A stretch of DNA of 56,015 bases, from assembly GCA_017526985.1 (NCBI GenBank), contig JAFXQR010000098.1, positions 1-56,015 on the forward strand, in the 5' to 3' direction. The notes beneath the pieces were generated by a model. It was not told the DNA's origin and made no database searches. It was given only the letters and a program-made list of their open reading frames with translations. Positions 8,741 through 17,238 of the stretch are shown here, in pieces. Within the stretch, counting starts at the first letter, position 1. The number at the start of each line of letters is the position of its first letter. The position numbers and the translations under genes were made by a program. This DNA is from Lachnospiraceae bacterium (GTDB taxonomy: Bacteria > Bacillota > Clostridia > Lachnospirales > Lachnospiraceae).

Positions 8741-9784
8741 TCAGTTTTTTCGCAAAAGTTCAACCGCATCCCGCCTGCGCAGGGCAAAGAGACCGTGGGG
8801 CAGATCCAGCATTTTTCCGCATGGCAGAGTGAAAAGTCCCAGGAAAATGTGCACGTGCCGCGCTGTCACATCTCTGGCGCATCCGCTGACCTCCTGCAGG
8901 CAGCGAAGCGCCAGCCGTTCCTGCAGATAGGGATGCAGTTCCAGAAAGGCCGCGCGATCCATACGGATGCCGTCTTCCTGCGCAGTCACGATCCGTTCAT
9001 ACGCCGCCTGCAGACTTGCACAGATAAAATCTTCCGCCGCGCCCAGCTGCTGCGCCGCCGCATGAATGTGCTCCGCCGCCTGCGCATTGATCTCCGTTTC
9101 CGCCAGGGGCAGGATATGATGCCGGATACGGTTTCTGGCGTAGTCATCACCCTCATTGGTGCTGTCCGTGCGCCACTCCTGTCCACGCTCCCGCAGATAC
9201 TCCTCTACTTCCGCACGGCTTAAGCAGAGCAGCGGACGGATCACATGATCGCGCATCATCCGTATCCCGCCCAGACCTTTCAACCCGCTGCCACGGAAGA
9301 GATGGTGCAGTACCGTCTCCGCATTGTCGTTGAGGGTATGCGCCACTGCCAGCTTCTTTGTTTCCTCTTCCCCCGGCAGTTCCGACAGATATCCCCGGAA
9401 GGCCTCATAACGCAGGATCCGCGCAGCTTCCTCCGTAGAAGATACCTTATGTGTCTTCATATAAGCCTGCACATCCACATCCCGCTCTGTATAGGGCACG
9501 CCTGCCCGGGCACACAACTGCCGTACAAACGCTGCATCCTCCGCGGCATCTTCCCGCAGATGGTGGTTGATATGCATCACCTGAAGTGTCACATCACTGT
9601 CACGGTACAGATCCCATAACAAAAGAAAAAGACACACGGAATCCGCGCCTCCCGACACTCCCATCAGTATCGTATCTCCCGGTGCGATCAGACCGTGTGC
9701 ATTGATCTTATTCTGAATCTTATTCTGAACTCTATCCTGAATCTTATCTTGAAACTTATTCTGATTCTTTTGTTCTGATCCCAT
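8741..9784 (-). CDS. tilS: tRNA(Ile)-lysidine synthase
   Basis: Modifies the wobble cytidine of tRNA-Ile(CAU) to lysidine using ATP and lysine, which is essential for reading AUA. The PP-loop ATP motif SGGADS is at residues 44-49, followed by typical TilS blocks (HLREDAAEDAAFVRQL, VAHTLNDNAETVLHHLFRGSGLKGL, RPLLCLSRAEVEEYL). At 347 aa it is shorter than many TilS proteins (often 420-470), lacking much of the C-terminal region. The N-terminus has an extra Gln/Lys/Asn-rich stretch coded by a 12-bp tandem repeat. It begins 2 nt after the divIC stop codon. Confidence 0.92.
   Translation of the reverse strand: MGSEQKNQNKFQDKIQDRVQNKIQNKINAHGLIAPGDTILMGVSGGADSVCLFLLLWDLYRDSDVTLQVMHINHHLREDAAEDAAFVRQLCARAGVPYTERDVDVQAYMKTHKVSSTEEAARILRYEAFRGYLSELPGEEETKKLAVAHTLNDNAETVLHHLFRGSGLKGLGGIRMMRDHVIRPLLCLSRAEVEEYLRERGQEWRTDSTNEGDDYARNRIRHHILPLAETEINAQAAEHIHAAAQQLGAAEDFICASLQAAYERIVTAQEDGIRMDRAAFLELHPYLQERLALRCLQEVSGCARDVTARHVHIFLGLFTLPCGKMLDLPHGLFALRRRDAVELLRKN
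9707..9766. repeat. Five in-frame 12-bp tandem repeats in tilS
   Basis: Five degenerate copies of CTTATTCTGAAT, each coding four residues (variants of N-K-I-Q) in the N-terminus of TilS, before the catalytic domain. Copy number could vary without frameshift. Confidence 0.7.
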
Positions 9785-9786
9785 AT

Positions 9787-10098
9787 TTACTCGTCTTTCT
9801 TAAAGACGATCTCGCCCTCATATACATAGCCCAGTTTTTCCTTGGCAACCTCTTCCGCATATTTCTTGGTATGCGTATAGGTCTCAAATTCCTGCAGATC
9901 CCGGGTACGCTCTTCTTCCTGCGTCATTTTTTCCGTCATGGCAGCGATCTGGTTATCCAGCTCTTTTTCCTGTTCCCGCAGTGCCAGACTGTTATAGCCA
10001 AACAAGCCGACAAAGACCACCAGCGTGATCAATACCAGCAACACTCCCAAATGCCCTTTTTTCTTTGGTCTGCGAAAAGCAGCTACCTTTTGAGCCAT
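9787..10098 (-). CDS. divIC: Septum formation initiator family protein (DivIC/FtsB-like)
   Basis: 103-aa single-pass division protein. It has a short basic cytoplasmic N-terminus (RRPKKKGH), a membrane segment at about 18-37, and an external coiled coil (about 40-75, REQEKELDNQIAAMTEKM). The C-terminal YAEEVAKEKLGYVYEGEIVFK block matches the conserved end of DivIC/FtsB. DivIC forms part of the FtsL-DivIB divisome complex. The ATG at 10098 is preferred (AAGGGATG upstream, right length before the membrane segment), though the frame is open further upstream. Position before tilS agrees with other Firmicutes. Confidence 0.88.
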   Translation of the reverse strand: MAQKVAAFRRPKKKGHLGVLLVLITLVVFVGLFGYNSLALREQEKELDNQIAAMTEKMTQEEERTRDLQEFETYTHTKKYAEEVAKEKLGYVYEGEIVFKKDE

Positions 10099-10230
10099 AC
10101 GATCATCCCTTTTCACATTTCTGTTTACATAATTTGTACTTTTAATCATAAAACGACTACCCGCGTCTGTCAAGGTAATGAAGGATAATTCTATTATACT
10201 TTTCAAATGGCAGGCCGCTAACGAACAATC

Positions 10231-10470
10231 TTATATATATTCAAACATATTCTCGGCATCTTCTTTGCGCACGCTCTCCTGGAGGGACAGCACGCGCACT
10301 TTGGTCTCTTTATTACCAAACGCGATAGCGATCTCATCCCCCACTTTTACATCCACAGACGCCTTTGCCACACGGCCGTTGATCTGCACACGCCCTGCGT
10401 CACAGGCTTCATTTGCCACGGTACGCCGCTTGATCAGTCTCGATACTTTTAAAAACTTGTCCAGTCTCAT
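10231..10470 (-). CDS. rqcP: S4-domain RNA-binding protein RqcP (YabO/Hsp15 family)
   Basis: 79-aa protein made of a single S4 domain (MRLDKFLKVSRLIKRRTVANEACDAG...). RqcP works with RqcH in ribosome-associated quality control, moving peptidyl-tRNA during poly-alanine tailing of stalled chains on the 50S subunit. The length and the position between hup and divIC are those of Firmicute rqcP. It starts behind GGGGAAGAGG. Confidence 0.9.
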   Translation of the reverse strand: MRLDKFLKVSRLIKRRTVANEACDAGRVQINGRVAKASVDVKVGDEIAIAFGNKETKVRVLSLQESVRKEDAENMFEYI

Positions 10471-10486
10471 CCTCTTCCCCTATAAA

Positions 10487-10512
10487 AAAGGTGCATGCGA
10501 ACATGCACCTTT
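10487..10512 (-). terminator. Terminator of hup
   Basis: Perfect 11-bp stem (10487-10497 / 10502-10512) with a 4-nt loop and a TTTTTT run on the minus strand. It separates the highly expressed hup from rqcP downstream. Confidence 0.85.
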
Positions 10513-10536
10513 CCATAACTCTTACCTACGGATCAA

Positions 10537-10809
10537 TTAGTTCAGTGCATCCTTGAATGCCTTGCCCGGCTTGAACTTCGGAGCCTTTGCAGCAGCGATC
10601 TTCATGGTCTCGCCGGTCTGCGGATTACGGCCGGTACGAGCGCCTCTCTTGGTTACTTCGAAGGTACCGAAGCCAACCAGCTGTACCTTATCCCCCTTCT
10701 TCAGAGCCTTGGTTACAGTATCGGTAAATGCGTTTACCACTTCCTCTGCATCCTTCTTTGTCAGGCCTGCCTTATCAGCGATTGCTGCTACCAGTTCTGT
10801 CTTGTTCAT
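10537..10809 (-). CDS. hup: HU family DNA-binding protein
   Basis: 90-aa histone-like protein that bends and compacts DNA as a dimer. It shows the [28 protein letters not shown] helical start, the [22 protein letters not shown] arm region and the [11 protein letters not shown] ending. The arm tip RNPQTGE carries the DNA-intercalating proline. AGGAGG lies 7 nt before the ATG. It has its own promoter at 10884-10912 and its own terminator. Confidence 0.97.
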   Translation of the reverse strand: MNKTELVAAIADKAGLTKKDAEEVVNAFTDTVTKALKKGDKVQLVGFGTFEVTKRGARTGRNPQTGETMKIAAAKAPKFKPGKAFKDALN

Positions 10810-10883
10810 TGTTTTCTCCTCCTGATTGATTTAGTCTGCGGAAGCTCCCGATCTGCTGATCGGAAAAAAGCGCCGCAAGTCTA

Positions 10884-10912
10884 TTTATACGGCATTTCCC
10901 CTGCCTTGTCAA
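10884..10912 (-). promoter_or_regulatory. Promoter of hup
   Basis: Minus strand -35 TTGACA (10907-10912), 17-nt spacer, -10 TATAAA (10884-10889). The start of transcription would fall about 65-70 nt before the ATG. A small CCGATC/GATCGG dyad sits in the leader at 10848-10863. Confidence 0.8.
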
Positions 10913-10917
10913 CCCTT

Positions 10918-12498
10918 TCACCGGATTTCCACCAATTCCGAAAAGGAATAATTCACATTGTTCTTTTCGTCGTCGATCTCCACGGTATAACTGCGCGTCT
11001 GATAGCCGTCCCGCCGCAATGTGATGGTGTAAATCCCCTGCTTTTTGACAAAGCTGACCGGTGAGATCCCTATGTAGGCGCCATCCTTGTACACCTCTAC
11101 CCCTGCCGGAGCATCCACATACACCCGATAGCCATCCGTCGATACCACATCATTGGACGAGACCGTTGCCGGCTGCGCTACATTGGGGTTGACCGAAGGT
11201 GTCGGTGTTGCCGCAGGTGTAGTCGGAACCGTCGGTACCGTGGGCACCGTCGGGATGGTTTGCCCCATTTGCGGTGTCGGTTCTGTCGGCACCGTAACGA
11301 CCGGCGTAGGCACAGACGGATCCTTTGCTGTCGTCGGTATCCCGTTTCCGCTGATCGTATAGGCTCCCTCGTCACTCAGGATCGTAGGCCCGATCACCGC
11401 CGGCTCGTCCGAAAGGATCGTGGGCGTTTCATTTTCCGAAACACTGTTTTCGGATTCCGTTCCCTTATATTCCAAAGTAATATTCAGATTTGCTTTTTCC
11501 TCCGCCACCCGTATATAGCGGCTCACGGTCTCATAGCCTTCCGCCGCTGCCACCATCTGATGGATACCGTAGCTGAGCTCCTGCGGGCGGGACGCATCGA
11601 TCAGATCTCCGTCGATATACACTTTTGCAGTATCCGGTGAAACCGTAAATACCACCTTTCCGTACACCGGCTCCGTGATCCATCCGGAAGCATCCAGACG
11701 GATCTCCTGATTTCGGGCAATGGTGACCTTTTCACTTCCCGTGGATCCCTTATTGGATACCGTCACGGTATAGCTTCCCTCCGGCACCGCCAGCAGCATA
11801 TCCTTGGTCACCTGATACACGATACGCTCACCGATCTGGATCCATCCTCCCTCAAAATAAGAGGCGTTTTCCAGGCGCAGATAACCATGTCCTTTCTCGA
11901 TACGCACACTGTATACCGTATGCCCCGTTCCGGCGATGGTCAACGTATCTGCCGGATTGATGTCCATCAGCTCCCCTCTGCCGTCCTGCGTAAAGACCAC
12001 CGCATCCTTGCTGATGGTATAACTCTCGTTCTGCAGATCGATATGCCGACCGCCATCATCCATCACCAGGTTGCTCACCTGATCATAGGAAAACGACTCC
12101 GGCGATACCTGCAGGCTGTTCAGACGCTTCTGCTCCCGCATAAAGGTCACATCCACTACAGAACCTTCCGTCACCTGCGCCAGGGACAATGCCTGATCAT
12201 AGCGATCCGCATAGGTCGTGGCACCGTCATAATTCAGCGTATAATACTTCCCCAGCTCCAGATTCAGAAATGTCAGCTTTCCGTTGTCCGTATCCTTTGC
12301 GACCAGCACCGCCGTATCCATAGAATCGTAATTGCCCGGAAGTGCCGGCAGAAATCCCGTCTGCTGCGGCTGTTGTACCGGTGTTTTTGGCCCGCAGGAG
12401 GTCAATGCGCAGACCATGCACAAAAGGCAGGCCGCTTTTACGCCTCTCCTGCCATATCTTCGCAGCTTTTCATTTTTCGGGAACCTGTGCATCTGCAT
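10918..12498 (-). CDS. PEGA-domain lipoprotein
   Basis: 526-aa predicted surface lipoprotein. The signal sequence ends at lipobox LTSC (Cys35). A beta-rich N-terminal half follows, then a PEGA domain at about 275-335 (VFTVSPDTAKVYIDGDL...LSYGIHQMVAAAEGYE) and a Pro/Thr/Val linker at about 380-440 with repeated VPTVPT units. A second PEGA domain ends the protein (about 455-520). PEGA domains are found on envelope proteins of Firmicutes; their ligands are mostly unknown. Its start lies 34 nt after the cca stop codon, so the two may be co-transcribed. Function unknown. Confidence 0.8.
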   Translation of the reverse strand: MQMHRFPKNEKLRRYGRRGVKAACLLCMVCALTSCGPKTPVQQPQQTGFLPALPGNYDSMDTAVLVAKDTDNGKLTFLNLELGKYYTLNYDGATTYADRYDQALSLAQVTEGSVVDVTFMREQKRLNSLQVSPESFSYDQVSNLVMDDGGRHIDLQNESYTISKDAVVFTQDGRGELMDINPADTLTIAGTGHTVYSVRIEKGHGYLRLENASYFEGGWIQIGERIVYQVTKDMLLAVPEGSYTVTVSNKGSTGSEKVTIARNQEIRLDASGWITEPVYGKVVFTVSPDTAKVYIDGDLIDASRPQELSYGIHQMVAAAEGYETVSRYIRVAEEKANLNITLEYKGTESENSVSENETPTILSDEPAVIGPTILSDEGAYTISGNGIPTTAKDPSVPTPVVTVPTEPTPQMGQTIPTVPTVPTVPTTPAATPTPSVNPNVAQPATVSSNDVVSTDGYRVYVDAPAGVEVYKDGAYIGISPVSFVKKQGIYTITLRRDGYQTRSYTVEIDDEKNNVNYSFSELVEIR

Positions 12499-12532
12499 AC
12501 TTTTGCGCTATCTTTTCAGCTTTCTCTGCCGG

Positions 12533-13945
12533 TCAGTCCTTCGGCAGATAGTTTGCCAACAGGTATTCTTTTTCGTTATGCTCCGGTTCTTCCAGCACAT
12601 CTTCCAGCATACGGTGCAGGATCTCGCCCATCTGCGGCCCCGGTTTTACCCCGGCCCGGATCAGATCGACACCCTTCACCGCCAGATCCTTCAGGGATAC
12701 CGCCTCATGCTGCCGGTAGATCTCCGGATAGAGCTCTCTCAGCTGCGCGATCCGCTCCAGCTTTTCCTCCCGCATAAAGTCACTCTGTGCCAGCGTATCC
12801 GCTTCCTGCACATAGAAATACAACGGGAACTGTTCCTCCCCGTAACGATTGATCGCGCGCCGCAGCAGGCGCCTGGTGGCTTCAAAACGCCCTTCATGGG
12901 TAAACACCAGGCCGCTCACCATCCGCACGGTATCATTGTCATATTTTAAGCGTTTCAGGATCTCCTCCGTCATTTCGGCGCCCTTATCCGGGTGCCCCGT
13001 AAAATGACAGATCCCTTCCTCATCAATGGTCTTGGTCAGGGGCTTGGCGATATCATGAAAGAGCATGGTCAGCCGCAATATCTTCCGGCTGCGCTCATAT
13101 CCCCCCGGCAGGTCCTCTGTTTTGAGGCGCTCCATGTTCAGGCTCTCCAGGGAATGCAGGATGTGTTCCCCCACCGTATAGCGATGGTGCGGATTTTCCT
13201 GCGTCGTTGTCATGGTCGCATCCCACTCCGGCAGAAAATACTTTGTCAGACCGCTCTCATAAAACAGCTTGAAATGATACGGATGGTCGCTGACTAAGAG
13301 CTTCTCCATCTCTACACGAATGCGTTCTGCACTGACTTTTGCAATGCTTGGCGCAAGTTCTTTGATGGCTTCCCATGTAAGAGGCTCGATCTGCGCATCC
13401 AGCTGCGCTGCAAAACGGATGGCGCGCATCATACGCAGTGCATCTTCGGTAAAACGCTCCTTTGCCTCCCCGACACAGCGGATCACCCCGGCTTCCAGGT
13501 CTTCCCGGCCGCAAAACAGATCCTGCAGTCCGGCGTCCGGATGGTAGGCCATCGCATTGATCGTGAAATCACGGCGTTTCAGGTCTTCTGCCAGTTCCGC
13601 GGTAAAGGTTACTTCCTTGGGATGTCTCGCGTCTTCGTATTCACCGTCGATCCGGTAGGTCGTCACTTCGTAGCCGATGAGCTGTCCGTTTCTTTTCTGC
13701 ATCACCGTCACCGTGCCATGCTGCAGGCCGGTATCCACCGTATGCGCAAAAATCCGCTTCACCTCTTCCGGCCGCGCCGATGTAGTGATATCCCAGTCTG
13801 CCGGTGTCTTTCCCAGCAGACAGTCCCTCACGCATCCGCCTACGATAAAGGCTTCGTATCCTGCCTCATTCAGTTTTATCAATATATCCCGCGCATCCTC
13901 CGGCAGCATCTCCGGTGTGATGTCACGCAGCTTCTTTCCAGTCAA
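12533..13945 (-). CDS. cca: CCA tRNA nucleotidyltransferase with HD domain
   Basis: Adds or repairs the 3' CCA end of tRNAs. The class II polymerase-beta fold is evident: GGCVRD (36-41), metal-binding DWD (50-52), RRDFTINAMAY and the ERIRVEMEKLL region. An HD phosphohydrolase-type domain follows (LFHDIAKP, HFTGHPDKGAEM, about 285-345), as in many Clostridial versions. The best start is a TTG at 13945 with GGGAG 6 nt upstream; the Met at residue 13 is the alternative. 470 aa is normal for the HD-containing form. Confidence 0.93.
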   Translation of the reverse strand: MTGKKLRDITPEMLPEDARDILIKLNEAGYEAFIVGGCVRDCLLGKTPADWDITTSARPEEVKRIFAHTVDTGLQHGTVTVMQKRNGQLIGYEVTTYRIDGEYEDARHPKEVTFTAELAEDLKRRDFTINAMAYHPDAGLQDLFCGREDLEAGVIRCVGEAKERFTEDALRMMRAIRFAAQLDAQIEPLTWEAIKELAPSIAKVSAERIRVEMEKLLVSDHPYHFKLFYESGLTKYFLPEWDATMTTTQENPHHRYTVGEHILHSLESLNMERLKTEDLPGGYERSRKILRLTMLFHDIAKPLTKTIDEEGICHFTGHPDKGAEMTEEILKRLKYDNDTVRMVSGLVFTHEGRFEATRRLLRRAINRYGEEQFPLYFYVQEADTLAQSDFMREEKLERIAQLRELYPEIYRQHEAVSLKDLAVKGVDLIRAGVKPGPQMGEILHRMLEDVLEEPEHNEKEYLLANYLPKD

Positions 13946-14005
13946 TCCTATCTCCCTACAAATCTCGCTATTTCTTGCCTTCCTCTTGAGCTGTCATCGT
14001 AACCT

Positions 14006-15106
14006 TCAGGCTGTATATGCATTCACTGCCTCGACCACTCTTGCCTGCTCCTCTTCCGTCATCCCGTTGTACATTGGGATAGAAAGCACCGTATCCGCAT
14101 ACTTCTCCGTGATCGGCAGCGCCCCTTTCGGGATCCCCAGATACGCATACGCCTCCGACAGATGCGGCGGCACCGGATAGTGAATGATGGTATCGATGCC
14201 CCGTTCCTTCAAATATCCGATCAATGTATCCCGCTTCTCACAACGGATCACATACTGATGGTACACATGCTCCGCGCCTTCCCGCACCGCCGGTTTTGTG
14301 ATAAGCGGATTGGTAATACCCTCATCATACACGGCTGCCAGCGCTTTCCGCTCTGCAGTCAGTTCATCCATATGCTTCAAGCGAACGCTCAGAAGTGCCG
14401 CCTGCATCTCATCCAACCGGGAATTCACGCCCACTTCTTTATTATAATACCGCACACTGCTGCCGTAATTGCGCAATTGCCGGATGCGGTCCTTATATTC
14501 CTCGCTATCGGTGATGATCGCGCCACCGTCACCGAAAGCCCCCAGGTTTTTGGACGGATAGAAGGAAAAGCAGCCGATGTCCCCGAAGGTTCCGGTCATC
14601 TGTCCGTCCCAGTGTGCTCCGTGGGACTGCGCGCAATCCTCGATCAGCTTCAGGTTATGCTTTTTGCAGATCTCATGCACCCTGCGCATCTGTGCGGTCT
14701 GGCCGTAGAGATGCACCACCATCACGGCTTTTGTACGCTCCGTGATTGCTGCTTCGATCCGCTCGGTATCGATCATATAGTATTCGTCCGGTTCCACAAA
14801 GACCGGCCTTCCGCCCGCCATACTGATGCCCATCACACTGGCGATAAAGGTATTGCCCTGCACGATCACTTCATCCCCTGCCGCAATACCGATGGCCCGG
14901 CAGGCCAGATACAGCGCGTCCAGACCGTTGCCTACACCCACACAGTACTTTGCACCGGTATAGGCTGCATATGCCTCTTCAAAGGATTCCAGTTCCTTCC
15001 CCATGATATACCAGCCGGAGCGCAGCACCCGCAGCGCCGCCGCCTCAAACTCTTCCTGATATCTGTAAAATCCCCGGTCCAGCCGGTTCGTCATAATACG
15101 ATCCAT
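14006..15106 (-). CDS. DegT/DnrJ/EryC1/StrS-family sugar aminotransferase
   Basis: 366-aa PLP enzyme that transaminates keto sugars on nucleotide carriers, usually for surface polysaccharide or modified sugars. The Schiff-base lysine is Lys186 in FYPSKNLGAFGDGG; the family's EDCAQSHGA and GNGLDALYLA blocks are also present. The closest style is the FdtB/QdtB group (dTDP-3-keto-6-deoxyhexose aminotransferases), but the exact substrate cannot be read from the sequence. It has no sugar-biosynthesis neighbours; cca is downstream and an acyl carrier protein gene is upstream behind a terminator. Confidence 0.88.
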   Translation of the reverse strand: MDRIMTNRLDRGFYRYQEEFEAAALRVLRSGWYIMGKELESFEEAYAAYTGAKYCVGVGNGLDALYLACRAIGIAAGDEVIVQGNTFIASVMGISMAGGRPVFVEPDEYYMIDTERIEAAITERTKAVMVVHLYGQTAQMRRVHEICKKHNLKLIEDCAQSHGAHWDGQMTGTFGDIGCFSFYPSKNLGAFGDGGAIITDSEEYKDRIRQLRNYGSSVRYYNKEVGVNSRLDEMQAALLSVRLKHMDELTAERKALAAVYDEGITNPLITKPAVREGAEHVYHQYVIRCEKRDTLIGYLKERGIDTIIHYPVPPHLSEAYAYLGIPKGALPITEKYADTVLSIPMYNGMTEEEQARVVEAVNAYTA

Positions 15107-15172
15107 TTGTGATCAGCCTTTCTATTACTTCCAAAATCACCAAAATTCTACCATATTGCTTATAAAATGTAA

Positions 15173-15196
15173 AATCCCCTCGCGAATGAGGGGATT
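15173..15196 (-). terminator. Terminator of the acyl carrier protein gene
   Basis: Perfect 9-bp stem (15173-15181 / 15188-15196), 6-nt loop, then TTTTACATTTT on the minus strand. Confidence 0.8.
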
Positions 15197-15231
15197 CCAA
15201 ATGTTCTAAATGTAATAATGCGGCTCTTGTA

Positions 15232-15471
15232 TCAGTCCAGATCGATGCCCTTATCCTTGATGTAATTCAGTACATCACCTACGGTCTCAAACTTCTCCAG
15301 GTCCTCATCGTCTACTTTGATCCCATACTCATCCTCTACTGCCATGATCAGCTCCATCAGCTCGAAACTGTCTGCACGCAGATCCTCTTTAAAACTGGTC
15401 TCCTCGCTGATCACTGCGCTCTCGGAAATGTGCAACTGTGACCGGATCAATTCCGCTACTTTTTCCAGCAT
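15232..15471 (-). CDS. Acyl carrier protein
   Basis: 79-aa acidic four-helix protein. The phosphopantetheine serine is in LRADSFELMELIMAVEDEYG (the common form is DSLD/E; here Phe replaces Leu after the Ser). The rest, DDEDLEKFETVGDVLNYI, is typical. AAGGAGAAGG precedes the ATG, and a terminator follows. No fatty-acid synthesis genes are next to it, so it may serve the fatty-acid pathway in trans or a specialised carrier role. Confidence 0.92.
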   Translation of the reverse strand: MLEKVAELIRSQLHISESAVISEETSFKEDLRADSFELMELIMAVEDEYGIKVDDEDLEKFETVGDVLNYIKDKGIDLD

Positions 15472-15570
15472 AACCCTTCTCCTTTGTCCTCTCGCCCCCG
15501 CCTTACGGTCAGGACGCTTGTATTATGAAAAAAGTATATAAAGCGCCCTATGTTTTGTCAACCGGAAATT

Positions 15571-16209
15571 TTATGCTTTCAGTTCCTTTACCAGCGCTTT
15601 CAGTTCTTCATCCTTCGCATCCGCAAAGAACATCTCATCAAACTTCGCACCGGCCAGGGCACCTTTCACCAACTCCGGATCCAGGCTCCTTAAGATCTCG
15701 GCCAGCGGCTTGAATGCCTGCGCCCGCACACCATCCAGGATCTTTTTGTTGCGCTGCTCCGGTACCACACGCTCCTTCGGATAACCGCCGCCAAAGGGTT
15801 CGCTGAAGAGTTTCTCAAAAATATACTCCAGATTCAGATCACCGCCCCAGCCAAAGCCGAGCGCAAACGGAATGGAGATCGCGTTACCGTCGTTGATCTG
15901 CGCAAAGGTGTAGGCATCCAGCGGATTTGCCACATGTCCGCAGATCACGCCCGGGAAGGAATTGAGTGCCAGCATAGCGCCCTCGCCGGTACCGCAGCCG
16001 GTCACAACAAAGTCTGCTGCGCCGGAATTTAACAATACAGCAGCCAGGATACCATTCTGCACATAGGTCAGCTGCGCTTCATCATCTGCGGCATACATAC
16101 CGTAGTTGCGCACTTCGTAGCCCTTCTGATCCGCTACCTTCTTCAGTGCGTTGTATATGATCTCATTCTTTGCCGCCTGGCTGTTTTCGTTAATCAATGC
16201 GATTCGCAT
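15571..16209 (-). CDS. RpiB/LacA/LacB-family sugar-phosphate isomerase-like protein
   Basis: 212 aa, starting MRIALINENSQAAKNEIIYNAL. It has the RpiB/LacAB pattern of a Rossmann-like fold with the VVTGCGTGEGAMLALNSFPGVICGHV active-site segment (about 75-100), where the Cys of GCGTG corresponds to the RpiB catalytic cysteine. It is longer than ribose-5-phosphate isomerase B (about 145-150 aa), with an extra C-terminal third. The ATG at 16209 follows AAGGAG. Its place after kduI-kduD points to a step in uronate breakdown, but the true substrate is unknown. Confidence 0.75.
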   Translation of the reverse strand: MRIALINENSQAAKNEIIYNALKKVADQKGYEVRNYGMYAADDEAQLTYVQNGILAAVLLNSGAADFVVTGCGTGEGAMLALNSFPGVICGHVANPLDAYTFAQINDGNAISIPFALGFGWGGDLNLEYIFEKLFSEPFGGGYPKERVVPEQRNKKILDGVRAQAFKPLAEILRSLDPELVKGALAGAKFDEMFFADAKDEELKALVKELKA

Positions 16210-16238
16210 ATATTTTCTCCTTTTTCTGATTTCTGATA

Positions 16239-16291
16239 AAATCTCTTGATAAAACAAATCTCTTGAAAAAAACAAATCTCTTGATAGAAAC
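16239..16291. repeat. Three tandem 17-18 bp direct repeats upstream of the RpiB-like gene
   Basis: Three near-identical units of AAATCTCTTGATAAAAC at 16239-16255, 16256-16273 and 16274-16291, between the kduD terminator hairpin and the ribosome site of the RpiB-like gene. They may be a slippage product or binding sites. Confidence 0.65.
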
Positions 16292-16319
16292 AACACCCCC
16301 ATGGATCATGAGGGTGTTG
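16291..16319 (-). terminator. Hairpin after kduD (terminator or attenuator)
   Basis: 13-bp arms with one mismatch (16291-16303 / 16307-16319), then TTTC on the minus strand. The short T-run suggests partial termination, which would lower expression of the RpiB-like gene relative to kduD. Confidence 0.6.
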
Positions 16320-16337
16320 CAATGATTTATACTACGA

Positions 16338-17204
16338 TCAATCTTTTACTTTGATATCGCCTTCTGCTTCTTTCTCTGCAGCAAACTTGGACTCATCCAG
16401 ATTGCTCGGATCCTGACCGATGTAAGCAGAGATACCACCGTCGATATAGATTACCTGACCATTGATGAAATCAGATGCCTCAGATGCCAGGAATACTGCC
16501 AGACCCATCAGATCCTCGGTATGTCCCCATCTCTGTGCCGGTGTCTTGGAACGGATGAAACGGTCAAACGGATTCATAGAACCGTCTTCCTGTCTCTCGC
16601 GTAACGGTGCGGTCTGCGGAGTAGCGATATAGCCCGGCCCAATGGCATTACACTGGATATTGTACTGACCGTATTCGGAGCAGATGTTTCTGGTGAGCAT
16701 CTTCAGACCGCCCTTTGCCGCTGCATAAGCGGATACAGTCTCACGTCCGAACTCACTCATCATAGAGCAGGCATTGATGATCTTACCGCTCTTCTGCTCA
16801 ATCATATGCGGCAGAACAGCCTTGGAGCAGATAAACGGACCGGTCAGGTCGATGTCGATCACCAGCTGCCAATCCTTCAGAGCCATCTCATGCATCGGGA
16901 TACGCTTGATGATACCTGCATTGTTTACCAGGATATCGATGGGGCCTACATTTGCCTCTACATCCTTTACAAACTTCTCTACCTGATCTTCCTTGGTCAC
17001 ATCGCAGATGGCGCCGTAAGCATCGATACCGGCTTTCTTATACTCTTCCATACCACGAGCAAAATTATCCGGATTCACATCGTTGAATACGATCTTTGCG
17101 CCTGCTTCTGCATAAGCCTTTGCATATGCCATACCCAAGCCGTAAGATGCACCTGTGATCCATGCTACTTTACCGTCAAGACGGAATTTTTCCATTACTC
17201 CCAT
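16338..17204 (-). CDS. kduD: 2-deoxy-D-gluconate 3-dehydrogenase / 2-dehydro-3-deoxy-D-gluconate 5-dehydrogenase (SDR family)
   Basis: 288-aa short-chain dehydrogenase. It has NAD-binding TGASYGLG (17-24), NNAG (94-97) and the catalytic Ser147/150 - Tyr160 - Lys164 set (YAAAK). Next to kduI it should reduce 2,5-diketo-3-deoxygluconate to 2-keto-3-deoxygluconate (KDG) in unsaturated-uronate breakdown. It is longer than E. coli KduD (253 aa), with an acidic C-terminal extension after residue 265. GGAGG precedes the ATG. Order pta-kduI-kduD-isomerase on one strand suggests an operon. Confidence 0.85.
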   Translation of the reverse strand: MGVMEKFRLDGKVAWITGASYGLGMAYAKAYAEAGAKIVFNDVNPDNFARGMEEYKKAGIDAYGAICDVTKEDQVEKFVKDVEANVGPIDILVNNAGIIKRIPMHEMALKDWQLVIDIDLTGPFICSKAVLPHMIEQKSGKIINACSMMSEFGRETVSAYAAAKGGLKMLTRNICSEYGQYNIQCNAIGPGYIATPQTAPLRERQEDGSMNPFDRFIRSKTPAQRWGHTEDLMGLAVFLASEASDFINGQVIYIDGGISAYIGQDPSNLDESKFAAEKEAEGDIKVKD

Positions 17205-17238
17205 TTTGTTGCTACCTCCGTTTTATATGATTGTTTAT

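Noticed and set aside
16239-16291. Tandem repeats considered as a CRISPR fragment
   Set aside because: Units are contiguous with no spacers and too short.
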